DNA of 22,589 nt from contig JAQBWG010000004.1 of NCBI GenBank assembly GCA_027625225.1, positions 1 through 22,589 on the forward strand, given 5' to 3'. The position numbers were made by a program, and so were the translations under genes. Positions within the stretch are counted from its first letter, which is position 1. Every line of letters starts with the position of its first letter. The DNA comes from Chloroflexota bacterium (GTDB taxonomy: Bacteria > Chloroflexota > Dehalococcoidia > Lucifugimonadales > VGZR01). Of the stretch, positions 1 through 8,208 are shown in pieces. Below the pieces are notes generated by a model, which saw only the letters and a program-made list of their open reading frames with translations, searched no databases and was not told the DNA's origin.

Positions 1-152
1 TGGCACTGGTAGCAGCGCCTATCGGCGAGGAGAAGCGGGAGCGAGATGGGGCCTTCGAGCGTCGCTTTGATGTTCAACTGGTACTTGGAAGGGGGAGCTT
101 GCTCTTCCTCTTCCTCTTCTTCAGTCTCTTTTGCTTTGGCTTTTGTGGCCAT
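1..152 (-). CDS. Unknown protein with acidic N-terminus (partial, runs off the left edge)
   Basis: Only the first 50 codons or so are in the window, so the function cannot be named. The N-terminus is Lys/Ala-rich, followed by a run of seven Glu, then a more ordinary stretch (SKYQLNIKATLEGPI) and a Cys pair (CYQC) just at the edge. The CxxC-like spacing could begin a metal-binding site, but the sequence ends there. The start is well supported: an ideal AGGAGG ribosome binding site at 162–167 lies nine bases before the ATG. The gene follows moeA on the same strand with a 30-base gap and is probably the last visible member of the pheS–pheT–moeA operon. I do not recognise the family. Confidence 0.6.
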   Translation of the reverse strand, partial: MATKAKAKETEEEEEEEQAPPSKYQLNIKATLEGPISLPLLLADRRCYQC

Positions 153-182
153 GCGGGTATGCCTCCTGTATCAAATATCGGA

Positions 183-1481
183 TTAAGAAACCTCGGGCGG
201 CCAATCCAGCATCTGGACTGTCGCGGTTTCGCCAGCTTTTTTCACGGGGACATCTTCGGGGCAGATGGCGAGTCCGTTGGCACGGGCCATCGAGGTTAGC
301 AGATTCGAGCCTTGTTCTCCGGTCAAGCGCGCATGATACGCTCCATCGCGCTTGCTGACTACTACCCGGGCGTAGACGCGGCGACCGTCGCCGTTGTGAA
401 TGTCGTCGTCGAGGATGGCTTCGACGGTGGGGCGCTTGAGTTGTTTGAGGCCGAGCATCTTGCGGATGGCAGGCTCTCCAAACTGCTCGAAGGCGACCAT
501 GGCGCTAACGGGGTTGCCGGGCAGGCCGAGATGCGGCGTCTTTTTACCATCGGGTCTTGTCATCATACCGAATGCGAGGGGCTTTGCGGGGCGCATACGG
601 ACGGACCACAGTTCGATTTTGCCGCGCTCGGCGAGAACGTCCTTGACGATATCGTAGTCGCCCTTGGATACACCTGCGGTGGTGATGAGCATATCGGCCT
701 GGAGGCCTTCATCTATCTTGGCGGTGAGCGATGCAAGGTTATCGCGAGCAACGCCGATGGGCTTGGCGATGCCGCCCGCGCGACGGACGGCGGCGGCGAT
801 GCTGTAGCTGTTGATGTTGTAAATCTTGCCCGGCAAGAGTGGCTGTCCGGGCTCGACCAACTCGTCGCCGGTGGCGAGGATGGCGACGACGGGCCTGCGC
901 ACGACGTTGACGGCGGCGTAGCCCATGGAGGCGAGGACGCCGACCTCGGACGGGCGGAGGACGGTGCCGGAATCGAGCACTTTCGTGCCTTTGGAGACAT
1001 CCTGACCTGCGGGACGGACGGCGCTACCTCGCCCTACATCGAAACGAACGCCTATCTGGTCAATAGAAATGCCCTGTTTGCGGCGGTCGGTCTCGTCCGT
1101 CTCCTCGAAGGGGACGACGGCGTCTGCACCGCCGGGGATGGGGGCACCGGTCATGATGCGTACGGCGGTGCCGGGTTGGACGGTGGCTTTGGGCACTTCG
1201 CCGGCGGCGACGGAGCCGATGACTTTCAAGACAACGGGCGAGGACTCGGTTGCACCCTTGATATCGGCAGCCATTACGGCATAGCCGTCCATGGCGGAGT
1301 TGGCGAGGGGCGGGATGTCCACAGGGCTGGAGATGTCTTGGGTGAGCACCTGGCCGAGGGCGTCGAGAATGGGTTTGCTTTCGGGCTTGAGGACGTTGAA
1401 AAAGCCGAGGATGCGGTCGAAGGCTTCTTCAACGCTAAGCATGGATTCGTGGTGGTGACGGTGTCCGTGTTCTTTGGTCAT
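183..1481 (-). CDS. moeA: Molybdopterin molybdenumtransferase MoeA
   Basis: MoeA inserts molybdate into adenylylated molybdopterin in the last step of molybdenum cofactor synthesis, in the cytoplasm. At 432 residues the length is normal. Family motifs are clear: PLANSAMDGYAV near residue 60, GAPIPGGADAVVP near 115, ATGDEL near 205, TAGVSKGDYDIVK near 270 and GLPGNPVSAM near 325. The segment usually read as GED in E. coli-type enzymes is GQD here; this position varies in the family. The N-terminus carries an unusual His cluster (EHGHRHHH, residues 4–11). The ATG begins five bases after the pheT stop, without a clear Shine-Dalgarno sequence, so translational coupling is likely. An alternative start is Met14 at 1442, which would remove the His cluster and matches where most MoeA proteins begin, but it also lacks a ribosome binding site. 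Confidence 0.95.
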   Translation of the reverse strand: MTKEHGHRHHHESMLSVEEAFDRILGFFNVLKPESKPILDALGQVLTQDISSPVDIPPLANSAMDGYAVMAADIKGATESSPVVLKVIGSVAAGEVPKATVQPGTAVRIMTGAPIPGGADAVVPFEETDETDRRKQGISIDQIGVRFDVGRGSAVRPAGQDVSKGTKVLDSGTVLRPSEVGVLASMGYAAVNVVRRPVVAILATGDELVEPGQPLLPGKIYNINSYSIAAAVRRAGGIAKPIGVARDNLASLTAKIDEGLQADMLITTAGVSKGDYDIVKDVLAERGKIELWSVRMRPAKPLAFGMMTRPDGKKTPHLGLPGNPVSAMVAFEQFGEPAIRKMLGLKQLKRPTVEAILDDDIHNGDGRRVYARVVVSKRDGAYHARLTGEQGSNLLTSMARANGLAICPEDVPVKKAGETATVQMLDWPPEVS

Positions 1482-1486
1482 AGGTA

Positions 1487-3916
1487 CTAACTTTGGGAAC
1501 GAAGCTCGGCGCCGAACTCTTTTTGGAGGCGGCGCAGGATGTCTTCGAGCGCGCGGCCGACCTGCTCGGAGGTGAGGGTGTCTTTCTCCGACTGGAAGAC
1601 GATTTCGTAGGCGATGGATTTCTTGCCGGTGGGGACGTCGCCGCCGGTGAAGACGTCAAAGGGGGTGACGCGCTGCACCATCTTGTGTTGTGAAACAAAG
1701 GCTTCGATGTTGGAGGAAGGGACGCCGCTATCCACGACGAGGGCGATGTCGCGCAAGGATTCGGGGAAGCGGCTGGCGGTGGCGTAGCTGCGCGATGCGG
1801 CCGACGCGGACTGAAGCAGTTTGGGCAGGTCTATTTCGAAGATGGTGACGGGGGTTTCAGTGAGGTCGAAACGAGCGAGTATGCGCGGGTGGACTTCGCC
1901 GACGATGCCGACGGTATGGTCGCCGCAGACGATGGAGGCGGTGCGACCGGGGAGAAGGGCGTTGTTCTCGGACGGTTCGAACGCGGCCTCGATGCGAAGA
2001 CTGGAGAGCAGCGACTGGACGACGCCCTTGGCGTCGAAGAAGCCCATGTCGACTTCGCCAAGTTCTTTGGCGAGCCAGGAGAGCGGGAGGCGGCGTCCGG
2101 CTATAGCGCCGATAAGCGTTTCGCGTTCGTCGGGCAAGTCGGCTTTTGTAGGCATATAGACGCGGCTGACTTCGAACAGGCGCAGACCGTCGCGAAGGGA
2201 TGTATGCCAGTTAGTAGCAAGTGTCTCTAACATGCTGCCGCGCAGGCTGGTGCGCAGGTACTGGAACTGGGCGGACATGGGGTTGGCCATGGCGAGCGGC
2301 TTGGGTTCGAGGGTCTCGGCCTTTTCGATGGTGGCCTGGCTAGTGAGCGAGTAGGTGACGATTTCGCGCATGCCGGCGGCGGCGAGGAGGTCGCGGGTTC
2401 TCTGTTTGAGTTCCCACATAGGCTGCGGCGCGTGGTGCGGAATAGAAGTAGCGATGGTCGTGGTGGGCATCTCGTCGTAGCCGATGATGCGGGCGATTTC
2501 TTCGACAACGTCGTCCTCGATGGCGATGTCGGAACGCCAGTAGGGCGCTTCGAGGTGGAGGCCGTCGTTTTTCGTGCTGCTTTTCTTTTTGGTGAAGCCG
2601 AGAGAGGTGAGGACACTTTCGACTTTGTCGGGAGGGATGTCGGTACCGAGCACCTGTTTGATGCGCTTGCGGGTGAGGTGCACGGTAGGCGCAGGCTTCT
2701 CGCCGGGGTAGTGGTCGATGATGCCCTTGGCCGCTTTACCGCCGGCGATGTCGAGGATGAGTTTGGTAGCGCGCCGCAAAGCGAGCGGGGCGAGTTCGGC
2801 GCGGATGCTGCGCTCGAAGCGATAGGATGCGCCGGTGCTGAGTTTGAGCGCGGCGGCGGTGCGACGGGTGTTGACGGCGTCGAAGTTGGCGGACTCTAAA
2901 AGGATAGTGGTGGTGCCATCGGAGACTTCGCTGTTGGCGCCGCCCATGACCCCGGCAAGGCCGATGGCATCTGATGCGTCGGCGATGACCAGCATAGGTG
3001 GCGAGAGCTTGCGCTTTACGCCGTCGAGGGTTTCCAGTTCTTCGCCCTTACGGGCCTGGCGGACGATTATCCTGCGCTCCTTGACCTTGCCGAAATCGAA
3101 GGCGTGGAGCGGCTGGTTGTATTCCAGCATGACGTAGTTGGTGATGTCCACGACGTTGTTGATGGGGCGCTGTCCGGCTTTGACCAGGGCGTCCTGCAGC
3201 CACTGGGGTGACGGGCCGACCTTCACGCCGCTGATGAGGCTGGCGGTGTAGCGGTAGCACAGGTCGGGGTCGGCAATCTCCACGGTGGCCTGCTTCTCGA
3301 TGGGGTCGTCGTCTTCGGGGTAGTCAGCGTCGGGCTCGGTGACGGCCTGCCCGGTATGGGCGGCAACTTCGTGGGCGATGCCAAGCATGGATAGGCAGTC
3401 GGGCCGGTTGGGTGTGGTCTCGGTCTCGAAGATGACATCGCCGAGGATGTCGGCCAGCGGAGAGCCGATTTCAGATTCGTCGGGTAGGACGAGGATGCCG
3501 GTGTGGTCGTCGCCGATTCCGAGTTCCAGCACGGAGCAGACCATACCCACAGACTTGAAACCACGGATGTTGGCGGGACGCAGCGGCTCGATGTGGCCGG
3601 AGTGAGTGTTGAAGAGGCGGGCGCCCTCTTTGGCGAAGGCGATCTTTTGTCCGGCGGCGACGTTGGGCGCGCCGCAGACGACGGTGATGTGCTCGCCGTT
3701 GCCGACGTCCACGGTGGGCAGACGGAGCCTGTCGGCGTTGGGATGGGGGTCGACTTTCAGGACGTGGCCGACGACGACTTTGTCGGGTTCCCAGGAAGTG
3801 CCTATCTCCCCTATGCCGCCGACCTCGACGCCGCCCATAGTGAGGCGATGCGCCAGCTCGCGCGGCGGGAGCGTGATGGGCACGTATTTTTTCAGCCAGG
3901 ATAGCGGGACTTGCAC
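1487..3916 (-). CDS. pheT: Phenylalanine--tRNA ligase beta subunit
   Basis: PheT forms the alpha2-beta2 phenylalanyl-tRNA synthetase with PheS. The protein is 809 residues, the usual full bacterial length. It starts MQVPLSWLKKYV, followed by an EMAP/tRNA-binding-like domain (VVGHVLKVDPHPNADRL, about 47–63), the B3/B4 editing region (about 210–400, including DITNYVMLEYNQPLHAFD), the B5 domain (about 420–490), the catalytic-like domain and a C-terminal FDX-ACB anticodon-binding domain (SRFPESLRDIALVVD onward). The start codon is GTG, preceded by GAGGAG with a five-base spacer, which makes this start convincing. It lies 24 bases after pheS and five bases before moeA. Confidence 0.97.
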   Translation of the reverse strand: MQVPLSWLKKYVPITLPPRELAHRLTMGGVEVGGIGEIGTSWEPDKVVVGHVLKVDPHPNADRLRLPTVDVGNGEHITVVCGAPNVAAGQKIAFAKEGARLFNTHSGHIEPLRPANIRGFKSVGMVCSVLELGIGDDHTGILVLPDESEIGSPLADILGDVIFETETTPNRPDCLSMLGIAHEVAAHTGQAVTEPDADYPEDDDPIEKQATVEIADPDLCYRYTASLISGVKVGPSPQWLQDALVKAGQRPINNVVDITNYVMLEYNQPLHAFDFGKVKERRIIVRQARKGEELETLDGVKRKLSPPMLVIADASDAIGLAGVMGGANSEVSDGTTTILLESANFDAVNTRRTAAALKLSTGASYRFERSIRAELAPLALRRATKLILDIAGGKAAKGIIDHYPGEKPAPTVHLTRKRIKQVLGTDIPPDKVESVLTSLGFTKKKSSTKNDGLHLEAPYWRSDIAIEDDVVEEIARIIGYDEMPTTTIATSIPHHAPQPMWELKQRTRDLLAAAGMREIVTYSLTSQATIEKAETLEPKPLAMANPMSAQFQYLRTSLRGSMLETLATNWHTSLRDGLRLFEVSRVYMPTKADLPDERETLIGAIAGRRLPLSWLAKELGEVDMGFFDAKGVVQSLLSSLRIEAAFEPSENNALLPGRTASIVCGDHTVGIVGEVHPRILARFDLTETPVTIFEIDLPKLLQSASAASRSYATASRFPESLRDIALVVDSGVPSSNIEAFVSQHKMVQRVTPFDVFTGGDVPTGKKSIAYEIVFQSEKDTLTSEQVGRALEDILRRLQKEFGAELRSQS

Positions 3917-3940
3917 GCTAACTCCTCGTGTGTTGGGAAA

Positions 3941-4999
3941 TCAAAATTGCTTCAGGAATCTCAGGTCGTTGGAGTAGAACAGGCGAATATCTTCGATGCC
4001 GTGCTTCAGCATGGCCATGCGTTCCATTCCCATACCGAAGGCGAAGCCGGTGTAAACGCTAGGGTCGTAGCCGACGCCTTCCAGAACCTTGGGGTGCACC
4101 ATGCCCGCGCCGAGGACTTCTATCCAGCCAGTCTTCTTACAGACACGGCAGCCCTGTCCGTCGCAGAGGAAGCAGTCGATGGACATCTCCGCGCCCGGCT
4201 CGACGAAGGGGAAGTAGTCGCAGCGGAAGCGGACTTTGCGATTCTGTCCGAAAACGAGACGGGCGAACTCGTACAAGGTGCCCTTGAGGTCGGCGAAAGT
4301 GATGCCCTTGTCCACGGCGAGACCTTCGACCTGGAAGAAGTGCCATTCGTGGGTGGCGTCGGTGGCCTCGTAGCGGTAACACTTGCCGGGGACGATGACG
4401 CGCACGGGTTTGGAGTCCATCTTCTCCATAATGCGCGCCTGCATGGGCGAGGTGTGGGTGCGGAGGAGCACGGAGTGCTCGTCCTGGATGCCGGTGTAGT
4501 CCACCCATAGTGTGTTCCACATGTCGCGGGCAGGGTGGTCCTTAGGAATGTTCAGCTTTTCGAAGTTGTACTCGTCGGATTCGACCTCGGGGCCTTCCAC
4601 AACCTGGAAGCCCATAGAGGCGAAGGCGTTGCAAATCTCGCGGACGATTTGTGTGGTGGGGTGCAAGCCGCCGCGGAGCACAGGCCAGCCAGGCAGGGTG
4701 ACGTCGAGTCGGCCTTTGGTGGAGCTGGTCGCGAACGAAGCTTCTTCGAGGGTTTTCAGGTGGTTGTCGTATGCCTCTTCGAGGGTGGTCTTGGCACGGT
4801 TGGCGGCCTGCCCTGCCTCGCGGCGTTGTTCGGGCGGAAGGCTGCCGAGAGTGCGAAGGGTCTGAGTTAGCTTGCCTTTGCGTCCTAGATAGACCACGCG
4901 CCAGTCTTCCAGCCGCCTGGCGTCCTGCAGAGTCTCAAGCTCGGTCAGGGCCCGGGACTGCAGATCGCTGATGTTTGAAGAGGCGTCTTCGGCGGTCAT
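3941..4999 (-). CDS. pheS: Phenylalanine--tRNA ligase alpha subunit
   Basis: Catalytic subunit of phenylalanyl-tRNA synthetase, charging tRNA-Phe. The 352-residue protein has an N-terminal coiled-coil tRNA arm (about 1–90), the start of the class II core (LPGWPVLRGGLHPTTQ, about 102–117), motif 2 (CYRYEATDATHEWHFFQVEG) and motif 3 (GFAFGMGMERMAMLKHGI). A four-cysteine cluster, C276/C279/C284/C287, precedes GWIEVLGAGMVHP; this zinc-finger-like insert is found in many bacterial PheS proteins. First gene of its operon, with its own strong promoter about 38 bases upstream of the ATG. The leader is too short for a T-box or peptide attenuator. Confidence 0.97.
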   Translation of the reverse strand: MTAEDASSNISDLQSRALTELETLQDARRLEDWRVVYLGRKGKLTQTLRTLGSLPPEQRREAGQAANRAKTTLEEAYDNHLKTLEEASFATSSTKGRLDVTLPGWPVLRGGLHPTTQIVREICNAFASMGFQVVEGPEVESDEYNFEKLNIPKDHPARDMWNTLWVDYTGIQDEHSVLLRTHTSPMQARIMEKMDSKPVRVIVPGKCYRYEATDATHEWHFFQVEGLAVDKGITFADLKGTLYEFARLVFGQNRKVRFRCDYFPFVEPGAEMSIDCFLCDGQGCRVCKKTGWIEVLGAGMVHPKVLEGVGYDPSVYTGFAFGMGMERMAMLKHGIEDIRLFYSNDLRFLKQF

Positions 5000-5043
5000 T
5001 CGTGTGCGGCTCGGTGCGATGGATTTTCGGTGAACATTTATGA

Positions 5044-5073
5044 ATTATAGGTACGCGGCTAGGCGAGGGTCAA
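5044..5073 (-). promoter_or_regulatory. Sigma-70-type promoter of the pheS–pheT–moeA operon
   Basis: On the minus strand, TTGACC (5068–5073) and a perfect TATAAT (5044–5049) are separated by 18 bases. The predicted transcript start is near 5037, giving a leader of about 38 bases before the pheS ATG at 4999. Expression looks constitutive; I see no operator or attenuator. Confidence 0.75.
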
Positions 5074-5100
5074 GGAAGGCCCATGCCATCGGGTGCGTTG

Positions 5101-5129
5101 TTGACAGCTGAAGCCCCGATTTCTATAGT
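5101..5129 (+). promoter_or_regulatory. Sigma-70-type promoter of comEA–comEC, probably leaderless
   Basis: A perfect TTGACA (5101–5106), a 17-base spacer and TATAGT (5124–5129). The predicted start of transcription, about seven bases after the -10 box, falls on or next to the comEA ATG at 5136, so the mRNA would have no 5' leader. The -35 box is 27 bases from the -35 box of the divergent pheS promoter. Confidence 0.7.
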
Positions 5130-5135
5130 GCGCGA

Positions 5136-5726
5136 ATGGAAATGCCCTCGTGGCTTTCGACCAAGCTGGTGCTCCAGGCAGCGCTGGTGCTGGCATTCGC
5201 TGCCACGCTGTCGGGCGGCATCTTTTTGCTGGTGCGGATGGCGAACACCGGGCAGTCCATCGAACTCATCCTCCCAACAGCTACGGCCACCTCCAGCACA
5301 ACACTTAAGGCATACATCACTGGCGAGGTGCGCAATCCGGGTGTGTACGAACTGGATACGTTTGACCGAGTGGCTGAGCTGGTGCAGGCGGCAGGTGGCG
5401 CGACGATTGACGCAAACCTGGATGCAGTGAATCTGGCGACACGGCTGCAGGACGAAGACCATTGGCACATCCCGCGCGTGGGTGAGGCGGGTGCAGGCAA
5501 CCTATGCTCGAATGGGAGTGCGACGGAAGAAGCGCGGCTGAACATCAATACCGCTACGAAAGAACAGTTCGTGACGTTGCCGGGTATCGGCGACGTGCGG
5601 GCGCAGGCCATCGTTGCCTACCGGGATACGAACGGACCATTCGGACGGATTGAGGATTTGCTGAAAGTGTCGGGCATAGGATCGGGCACGTTGGACGGCA
5701 TCCGCGACCTGATCGAGGTTTGCTGA
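5136..5726 (+). CDS. comEA: Competence protein ComEA (SLBB + helix-hairpin-helix DNA receptor)
   Basis: ComEA is the membrane-anchored double-stranded DNA receptor of natural transformation and hands DNA to ComEC. Of 196 residues, about 8–33 form a single hydrophobic anchor (LVLQAALVLAFAA...), about 60–117 an SLBB domain (KAYITGEVRNPGVYELD), and about 130–195 tandem helix-hairpin-helix DNA-binding motifs (NINTATKEQFVTLPGIGDVRAQ, then LLKVSGIGSGTLDGI). Domain order and length are typical. No Shine-Dalgarno sequence precedes the ATG; the promoter position implies a leaderless mRNA. Met3 (5142) is an equally short-leader alternative start. The next gene, comEC, begins 11 bases after its stop. 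Confidence 0.93.
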   Translation: MEMPSWLSTKLVLQAALVLAFAATLSGGIFLLVRMANTGQSIELILPTATATSSTTLKAYITGEVRNPGVYELDTFDRVAELVQAAGGATIDANLDAVNLATRLQDEDHWHIPRVGEAGAGNLCSNGSATEEARLNINTATKEQFVTLPGIGDVRAQAIVAYRDTNGPFGRIEDLLKVSGIGSGTLDGIRDLIEVC

Positions 5727-5737
5727 GGCTAGATGCC

Positions 5738-8146
5738 ATGAAACAGCTCGTGCTAGCGGGGGTGTTTCTGGGTGGAGTGTTCCTTGCTGACTGGCTGCGG
5801 CCGTCGTGGGAAGTGTGGGCGTTACTCTTCATCGCCGGTGGTCTGCTCTTCGCCGTTTTACTTCTGTCCAAAAAGTCTTTACTTGCCGCCGTGGTCATCA
5901 TGGCGCTGGCATTGGGGCTGTTTCGGGTACAGGTCACGCAGGCAAGCCAGGTGGATGGGCTAGTCAATTACATCGACCAGCCGGTTGCCGTGGAGGGTGT
6001 TGTCCGGTCGTACCCGGAGCAAAGTGGAGCCTTTTCGCAGTTCCAGTTTGCGGTGGAGCGAGTACAGGTAGACGACGTGTGGAGTGATGCGTCCGGTACG
6101 GTACTGGTGTTCGCCAGGCCATCGACGGAGATGGCAGAGCTACGTTCGAGGCTTTCGTTCAGGTACGGCGATCAGCTGCGGCTGGGAGGTCAGCTTGAGT
6201 TGCCGCCACAACTGGAAGACTTCGACTACGCGGCGTATCTGGCACGGGAAGGCATTCACTGGACGATGTCGTTCCCGCGTGTGGTTCTGCTAGAAGAAGG
6301 ACAAGGCAACCCCTACTACCAGTGGCTGTACGGCGTACGGAGAGGTTTGGCGGATGCGATCAGTGACGCAGTGCCGGAGCCGCAAGCATCGGTGGGACAG
6401 GCGATGGTGTTGGGACTACGTGAGGGCATACCGGATAGCCTTACGGAATCGTTCCGTAGTGCGGGCCTGAGCCATGTGCTGGCGATTTCTGGACTGCATG
6501 TGGGCATCGTGTTGTTCGCGGTGTTGGCGGCAAGTCGGAGACTTTTTGGACGCCGATGGGGGCTGTATCTCATCGCGCCGCTGGTTGTTTTATGGCTGTA
6601 CGCGTTACTGGCGGGGATGTCTCCTTCAGTGATACGAGCCGCTGTCATGGGAACGGTGTATTTGACGGCGATGTTTCTGGGAAGGCCAAGCAGCGTGTTG
6701 CCGTCGTTGGGTTTGGCTGCGGCGGCCATGGTGCTGGTGTCGCCGGACGCGCTGTGGAGCATCTCGTTCCAGCTGAGCTTCGCCGCGGTCGCAGGCATAG
6801 CTTTGCTAACTGAACCCGTCGCTACTCTGCTTCGGTCACTTACCGGTCTGCATAACGGACCAGGCAGAATGGTGACGGGTGCAGTATCGGTGACCTTGGC
6901 AGCGACGCTGGCAACGATTCCTCTGACAGCGTTTTACTTTCAGGGGGTTTCATTGATGGGGATTCCGGCGACGTTGCTGGTATTGCCCGCTCTACCTTTG
7001 ATAATTGCGACGGTGGTGCTGGTGGGTATTGTTGGACTTGCGTCGAGCGCGGTGGCTGTGCCGCTTGGCTGGGTTGCCTGGGTGCCGACTGCGTATGTAA
7101 CAGCGATTGCCGACGCGTTGTCACGCGTGCCGGGTGCGCAATTCGAGACGGGTACGGTCGGGCCGGTGTTCGTGTTTGTCTACTACGCGGTGTTAGCCGG
7201 ACTGGTGGTAGTGACGCCACTCAGGAGATGGATAGAACGGCTGCGGGTAGAGCCGGGTGAACGGCAGATGTGGCTTCGAGAAGACTGGAAGTTGCTTTTA
7301 CCAACCGGAATCCTGATCGTGCTCGCCATTTTGCTATGGGTGGCGGCCACATCCGCGCCGGACGGCAAGCTGCATGTGACGTTCTTCGATGTGGGACAGG
7401 GCGACTCCATCCTCATCGAGACGCCGAACGGCCGACGAGTACTTATTGACGGCGGCCCCGACCCTCTGCAGGCGGTGCGGTTGCTCGGCGAGCGGGACCG
7501 GTTCTTCGACAGGAATATCGAGCTGGTTGTGTTGACTCAGCCGCATGCAGACCACGTTACCGGACTTGTCGAAGTGCTTAGACGATACCGTGTGAGCCAC
7601 ATTCTTGAACCGCAAACGGAGTACGAAAGTCCACCGTATGCTGCGTGGCGACAGGCGCTTGCGCATGAGGGGACTGTGGTTACAAGGGCCGAGTCGGGAC
7701 AGGTATTTTTGCTCGACGAAGGTGTAGTATTGGAAGTGCTGGCGCCGCCGACCGACCGTTTCGTCGGAACGCGCTCGGATGTGGATAACGCCTCGGTGGT
7801 GTTGCGATTGACCTATGGTGATGTAAGTTTCCTATTCACGGCGGATATCTACACAGAAACCGAACACTGGCTCATCCGGACGGACGCGTTAATTAACGCA
7901 ACCGTATTGAAGGTCGCGCACCACGGTAGCCGCAGTTCATCGCTGGACGACTTTTTGGACAGAGTTCAGCCGACGTTCGCAGTAATACCGGCCGGTCAGG
8001 ATAATCGCTTCGGTCATCCACACCCCGAGACGCTACAAACACTATGGCGCTATGTTTCGCCGGAACATGTGGTTACCACCGGCGAAAACGGTAGCATCGA
8101 GGTAGTTACGGATGGCACAAGGGCAACGATGAAGACGGAGCGGTAA
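5738..8146 (+). CDS. comEC: DNA internalization channel ComEC/Rec2
   Basis: ComEC is the polytopic inner-membrane channel that passes single-stranded DNA into the cytoplasm during transformation. From the ATG at 5738 the protein has 802 residues, a usual full length. It has N-terminal membrane helices and a DUF4131-like soluble domain (about 1–190), then the Competence membrane domain (about 200–500; signature LSHVLAISGLHVGIVL), then a C-terminal metallo-beta-lactamase-like domain with FFDVGQGDSILIE, an HxDH metal motif (QPHADHVTG) and KVAHHGSRSS. The C-terminal domain is thought to act as a nuclease on the non-transported strand. The ATG at 5738 is preferred over an upstream in-frame TTG at 5720 that overlaps comEA, because GAGG at 5725–5728 sits nine bases before the ATG. 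Confidence 0.95.
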   Translation: MKQLVLAGVFLGGVFLADWLRPSWEVWALLFIAGGLLFAVLLLSKKSLLAAVVIMALALGLFRVQVTQASQVDGLVNYIDQPVAVEGVVRSYPEQSGAFSQFQFAVERVQVDDVWSDASGTVLVFARPSTEMAELRSRLSFRYGDQLRLGGQLELPPQLEDFDYAAYLAREGIHWTMSFPRVVLLEEGQGNPYYQWLYGVRRGLADAISDAVPEPQASVGQAMVLGLREGIPDSLTESFRSAGLSHVLAISGLHVGIVLFAVLAASRRLFGRRWGLYLIAPLVVLWLYALLAGMSPSVIRAAVMGTVYLTAMFLGRPSSVLPSLGLAAAAMVLVSPDALWSISFQLSFAAVAGIALLTEPVATLLRSLTGLHNGPGRMVTGAVSVTLAATLATIPLTAFYFQGVSLMGIPATLLVLPALPLIIATVVLVGIVGLASSAVAVPLGWVAWVPTAYVTAIADALSRVPGAQFETGTVGPVFVFVYYAVLAGLVVVTPLRRWIERLRVEPGERQMWLREDWKLLLPTGILIVLAILLWVAATSAPDGKLHVTFFDVGQGDSILIETPNGRRVLIDGGPDPLQAVRLLGERDRFFDRNIELVVLTQPHADHVTGLVEVLRRYRVSHILEPQTEYESPPYAAWRQALAHEGTVVTRAESGQVFLLDEGVVLEVLAPPTDRFVGTRSDVDNASVVLRLTYGDVSFLFTADIYTETEHWLIRTDALINATVLKVAHHGSRSSSLDDFLDRVQPTFAVIPAGQDNRFGHPHPETLQTLWRYVSPEHVVTTGENGSIEVVTDGTRATMKTER

Positions 8147-8165
8147 CAGATAAATGATAGGTGCG

Positions 8166-8174
8166 TGCTATACT
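8166..8174 (+). promoter_or_regulatory. Extended -10 promoter candidate for rph
   Basis: TGC directly before TATACT forms an extended -10 element. No good -35 box stands at the expected distance. Transcription would start near 8181, leaving about 28 bases before the rph GTG. The same nine bases occur upstream of serS. It lies in the short gap after comEC, so rph could alternatively be read from the comEA promoter. Confidence 0.45.
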
Positions 8175-8208
8175 CGGTGAGCCCACATTTTCAGATAGGT
8201 GACTACTT

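Noticed and set aside
312..1490. 392-codon open frame on the plus strand, antisense to moeA
   Set aside because: Product has no recognisable domain, is Gly/Asp-rich as expected for the reverse of a GC-rich gene, and lies fully across a clear MoeA gene.
4110..4175. Four-cysteine cluster in PheS as a novel domain
   Set aside because: This CxxC…CxxC insert before GW(I/L)EVLGAGMVHP is common in bacterial PheS proteins.
5000..5043. T-box or attenuator for pheS
   Set aside because: The predicted leader is only about 38 bases, with no specifier stem, T-box sequence or Phe-codon run; the same holds for serS with about 27 bases.
5720..5737. TTG at 5720 as start of comEC
   Set aside because: It overlaps comEA; the ATG at 5738 has GAGG nine bases upstream and begins with a normal hydrophobic N-terminus.
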